Positions 14,445 through 16,705 of a DNA stretch of 16,705 bases are shown here, piece after piece. The position numbers were made by a program, and so were the translations under genes. The stretch lies in the NCBI RefSeq assembly GCF_002341865.1, contig NZ_DDOV01000042.1, positions 8,638 to 25,342 on the forward strand. Direction: 5' to 3'. This stretch comes from Clostridium sp. UBA2485 (GTDB lineage: Bacteria > Bacillota > Clostridia > Clostridiales > Clostridiaceae). The notes below the pieces were generated by a model. The model was not told the DNA's origin and did not search any database. It saw only the letters and a program-made list of their open reading frames with translations. Numbering within the stretch: the stretch's first letter is position 1; each line of letters opens with the position of its first letter.

Positions 14445-15234
14445 AATATATTCCCCCTTTAATCCATTAACTACTTATTCTTTTAATATCCATTAAATCC
14501 TTTTTAACATAATAGTTTATTTATAGCTATATTCTTTTTACTGATTTCTTTAAGAATTTTTATTGAAAGAATATATTTTTATTTTTTTTAAATAATTTTT
14601 TATTCATTTCTCTAAAATTTCTATCTATAATATAATTAATTAATGTGTTGAGTAGGTTCTTATAAATAGAGAAAATAATACTTATAGCTTGTATATTTCC
14701 TTAGCCAATTTATTATTAATTTTTTAATATTTAATTCTTATATGTGTATTTAGTGTATTTTCGAATTTTTAAAAAGGTATCCTAACTATATATATTCAAT
14801 TGCTCATGATAGTATCCAGCATTTGTATAATAATAGCTTCTAAAAATTTAAAGAAAATCGTTAAATCTATAAATTCAACGATATTGTTGGAGTTTTAAAT
14901 ATTAAGACTTCAAGCTGGATTTTCTTTATAATAATAGGTTTCACTTGTATAATATTAAATGACTTTTTTAAAGTAGCTATTGAAGTTAAAGAGGAAAATG
15001 ATTTAACAGTGTAAATTTTAGTGAAATATGATGATTTTATGAATTATGAAATTATATTTTTTTCAAATAAGAAATAATTATCTATAGAAAATTTAAAAGA
15101 AAATACTCTTCAAATAATATAAATTAAATAAATTCTTTAGATGTAAAAATAGATATTTAGAGATGTTAACGGTTCATTTAAATTTGTCCACAAATTCTTT
15201 TAAATATAAATTATAAGCATTTCAATAAATGTAA

Positions 15235-15296
15235 GGTCACTTTAAAAGAGATTTATTATAATAATTAAAATTTTAAGAATTTCTTTTAAAGTGACC
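15235..15296. repeat. 15-bp perfect inverted repeat
   Basis: GGTCACTTTAAAAGA (15235-15249) and TCTTTTAAAGTGACC (15282-15296) are exact inverses over a 32-nt A+T-rich loop. The AAGTGACC core recurs in the hairpin at 16032-16050. It resembles a small non-coding inverted-repeat element. Confidence 0.6.
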
Positions 15297-15318
15297 AATT
15301 TCCATATTATTTAGAAAC

Positions 15319-15344
15319 AAAAATACCAGAGGTTGCTCTCTGGT
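15319..15344 (-). terminator. Probable terminator of the nucleotidyltransferase-like gene
   Basis: ACCAGAG (15325-15331) pairs with CTCTGGT (15338-15344). On the minus strand the hairpin is followed by ATTTTTG. It lies about 130 nt past the stop at 15477. Confidence 0.5.
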
Positions 15345-15476
15345 TCTACTTCGCTTAATTAGCATATACTAACTTTTATTTTAGTTAAAATACATATAAG
15401 TAAAACGATATATATATCATAGCAATCTATTTAATCAGTTACTTAGGCTAAAATATCTTAATAAAACATACATATT

Positions 15477-15860
15477 TTATTTTTTCTGTAAAAAAACATC
15501 TATTAGCTCGATATCTCTTAAATCTTTTTCTCTTCCCAGTTTTATCTTATGTTTTCTTATGCTTTCTAAACTTCCTACAGGAAGATCATTAATTAATTCC
15601 ACATTATCTACGTTCCATTCTTCAAAAACCTCTAATCCTTCATTTACCCTTATTACTCTTGAACTATCTTTTAAAACTACTGGTTTATATCCATTTTTAA
15701 TTAAGTTTTCAAATAAAAACTTGCTACATCCTAAGTCAATATCTCTAGTTTCGGTTTTCACTCCGTGCATAACTAATGACGCACCTGCTAAAACCCAATA
15801 ATGCTCCTTAGGAAAATTTAATTCTTCTAATATCCCCATAATATCTTCTCTTTTTAACAT
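15477..15860 (-). CDS. Nucleotidyltransferase-like protein
   Basis: A 127-residue protein with the start of a nucleotidyltransferase fold: hydrophobic strand YWVLAGASLVMHG with a G-A-S variant (26-28) of the usual GS motif, then the metal-binding D-x-D (D40-I-D42) in ETRDIDLG. The C-terminal part (LPVGSLESIRKHKIKLGREKDLRDIELI) resembles the end of small stand-alone nucleotidyltransferases of the MNT or AbiEii-like type. The substrate is unknown; such proteins can modify tRNA, toxins or antibiotics. AAGGAGG lies 5 nt before ATG. No HEPN partner or antitoxin gene adjoins it, so it appears to be a single-gene unit. It is shorter than AbiEii toxins. Confidence 0.72.
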   Translation of the reverse strand: MLKREDIMGILEELNFPKEHYWVLAGASLVMHGVKTETRDIDLGCSKFLFENLIKNGYKPVVLKDSSRVIRVNEGLEVFEEWNVDNVELINDLPVGSLESIRKHKIKLGREKDLRDIELIDVFLQKK

Positions 15861-15956
15861 ATATCCTCCTTATATTAAAAATATATTACATTTAAATTTA
15901 ATCTATATATTTATATAATCTTATTATTGAATTATTAGAATTTTGCCTTATACAAT

Positions 15957-16165
15957 ACGAATTAACAATTGGCAATGGAAAATTATTGATACTTCTCTTT
16001 TATAAGAGAAGTTTTTAATTGATTTCTTTTTGAAGTGACCTAGTCACTTCTTATAAAGTACTAACAATTGTATTTCTATTAAAAAATCTATTAAAGAAAT
16101 TAGTTTTAATTAAACTAATTTCCACCATAATTGTCAATTGTCCATTTTCAGTTCTCCATTAACTA
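15957..16165. repeat. Composite hairpin repeat element
   Basis: The left end (about 15961-15990, AATTGGCAATGG) and right end (about 16131-16165, AATTGTCCATT on the plus strand) are imperfect inverted repeats of one another. The interior holds three hairpins: ACTTCTCTT/AAGAGAAGT (15991-16012, followed by a T run), GAAGTGAC/GTCACTTC (16032-16050) and AAATTAGTTT/AAACTAATTT (16097-16121). It is non-coding and related to the end at 6731-6767, so it is a likely miniature mobile element. Confidence 0.6.
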
Positions 16166-16349
16166 AAGTTGCCAATGAAATATTTAATGGCATAAATATT
16201 AGTTATATATTAACTTTTTATGTAATATATCTATATATACTATAATTATAGATAATTATGATAAAATTAAAAAATTCTTATTAGGAATAGTTGTAATCTA
16301 CTAGTTAATACTTATTAAGTCATCCTAATTATATAAAATATCCTATAAT

Positions 16350-16399
16350 ATAAATACAAAGCATAACACCAATATATCGGTCTTATGCTTTGTATTTAT
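16350..16399 (-). terminator. Hairpin overlapping the stop codon of the 16383 gene
   Basis: Perfect 17-bp arms at 16350-16366 and 16383-16399 over a 16-nt loop. The right arm contains the last five codons and TAA of the minus-strand gene. The 3' side continues into an A+T-rich tract, so it probably works as a terminator. Confidence 0.65.
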
Positions 16400-16661
16400 C
16401 TAACGTCTTTTTTGTAGCCTCTAATAGACTACTAAGTTCAAATACTTCACCTTCTTCTAAAAGCTTATTTAACTGTTCAGTATATCTTGAAGCCTCTAAA
16501 AGTTTTCCTAAAGATGAAAGTGTTAAAATATTTTCAACTATGTCTGTAACCAGGCTAGATTTCACCTCAAATAATTTCTGAGCATCTTTAATTTCATCTT
16601 TTATCTCAAGCATTTGTTCATCTAATTGAAAGGCTGCATCTGCCGCAGTTTTTAATTTCAT
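16383..16661 (-). CDS. Small helical protein of unknown function, possibly partial
   Basis: At least 92 residues, rich in Glu, Lys, Leu and Ala, and predicted almost wholly helical with coiled-coil-like stretches (DEQMLEIKDEIKDAQKLFEV and LNKLLEEGEVFELSSLLEATKK). I do not recognise a family. ATG at 16661 has AAGGA 7 nt upstream and may be the start. However, the frame stays open to the window edge at 16703 (LNYKYKHDIPKDVR before the Met), so the protein may be longer. No transmembrane segment or signal peptide is visible. A long hairpin overlaps its stop codon. Confidence 0.55.
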   Translation of the reverse strand: MKLKTAADAAFQLDEQMLEIKDEIKDAQKLFEVKSSLVTDIVENILTLSSLGKLLEASRYTEQLNKLLEEGEVFELSSLLEATKKTLDKYKA

Positions 16662-16705
16662 TCTTACATCCTTAGGTATATCGTGTTTATATTTATAATT
16701 TAAAG

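Larger units (their letters stand above)
14445..15476. other. Gene-poor, very A+T-rich stretch (about 1 kb)
   Basis: No intact gene with a ribosome binding site is visible. A possible decayed coding trace runs from about 14806 to 15015: one short frame begins with ATG at 14806 (MIVSSICIIIASKN), and another offset frame contains a hydrophobic stretch (SSWIFFIIIGFTCIIL) ending at TAA 15013-15015. This could be a frameshifted membrane protein, but it is weak. An inverted repeat (15235-15296) and a terminator-like hairpin (15319-15344) are listed separately. I see no RNA gene. Confidence 0.4.

Overview
The window looks like chromosomal DNA of a low-G+C Gram-positive anaerobe, most likely Clostridium sensu stricto. 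The reasons are the very high A+T content, strong AGGAGG-type ribosome binding sites, TTG and GTG starts, a T-box leader on leuS, and several clostridial-type protein families. The species cannot be named from sequence alone.

Layout. 1-246: left-edge repeat with a hairpin, then a promoter. 256-2268: tightly overlapping three-gene operon (CYTH phosphohydrolase-like protein, DUF5685-like helical protein, J-domain protein with a cysteine-rich tail). 2397-2924: six-helix membrane protein. 2952-5849: a complete T-box-controlled leuS unit with consensus promoter, leader, attenuator, gene and terminator. 5903-6712: two-domain GNAT acetyltransferase (minus). 6713-7211: gene-free, packed with palindromes and a dispersed repeat. 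7212-8507: HD-domain protein and lipoprotein (both minus), then a divergent lipoprotein (8807-9322).

9323-12134 is an accessory patch. It holds a remnant of a second HD-domain gene, a hexamer microsatellite, a TetR repressor with an alpha/beta hydrolase, a duplicated TetR promoter/operator, and a decayed tyrosine recombinase. A 16-bp direct repeat flanks the cargo at 9660 and 12119. The TetR/hydrolase pair is visibly richer in G+C than its neighbours, which fits acquisition by transfer.

12400-16661: a Nim-like flavin-binding oxidoreductase, a small membrane protein, a zinc-ribbon/AAC(3) gene pair, about 1 kb of decayed A+T-rich DNA, an orphan nucleotidyltransferase-like protein, a composite hairpin repeat, and a small coiled-coil-like protein that may run off the right edge.

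How the parts relate. leuS senses uncharged tRNA-Leu through its leader. The TetR gene probably represses itself and the hydrolase through paired AACAT-N9-ATGTT operators. The lipoprotein at 8807 and the flavoprotein at 12400 share an operator-like dyad with the same 9-nt spacing next to the -10 box, so they may be co-regulated. The most interesting possible system is the CYTH/DUF5685/J-domain operon: the DUF5685 protein carries two Asp-rich motifs resembling those of class I isoprenoid synthases and sits beside a predicted triphosphate-binding protein.
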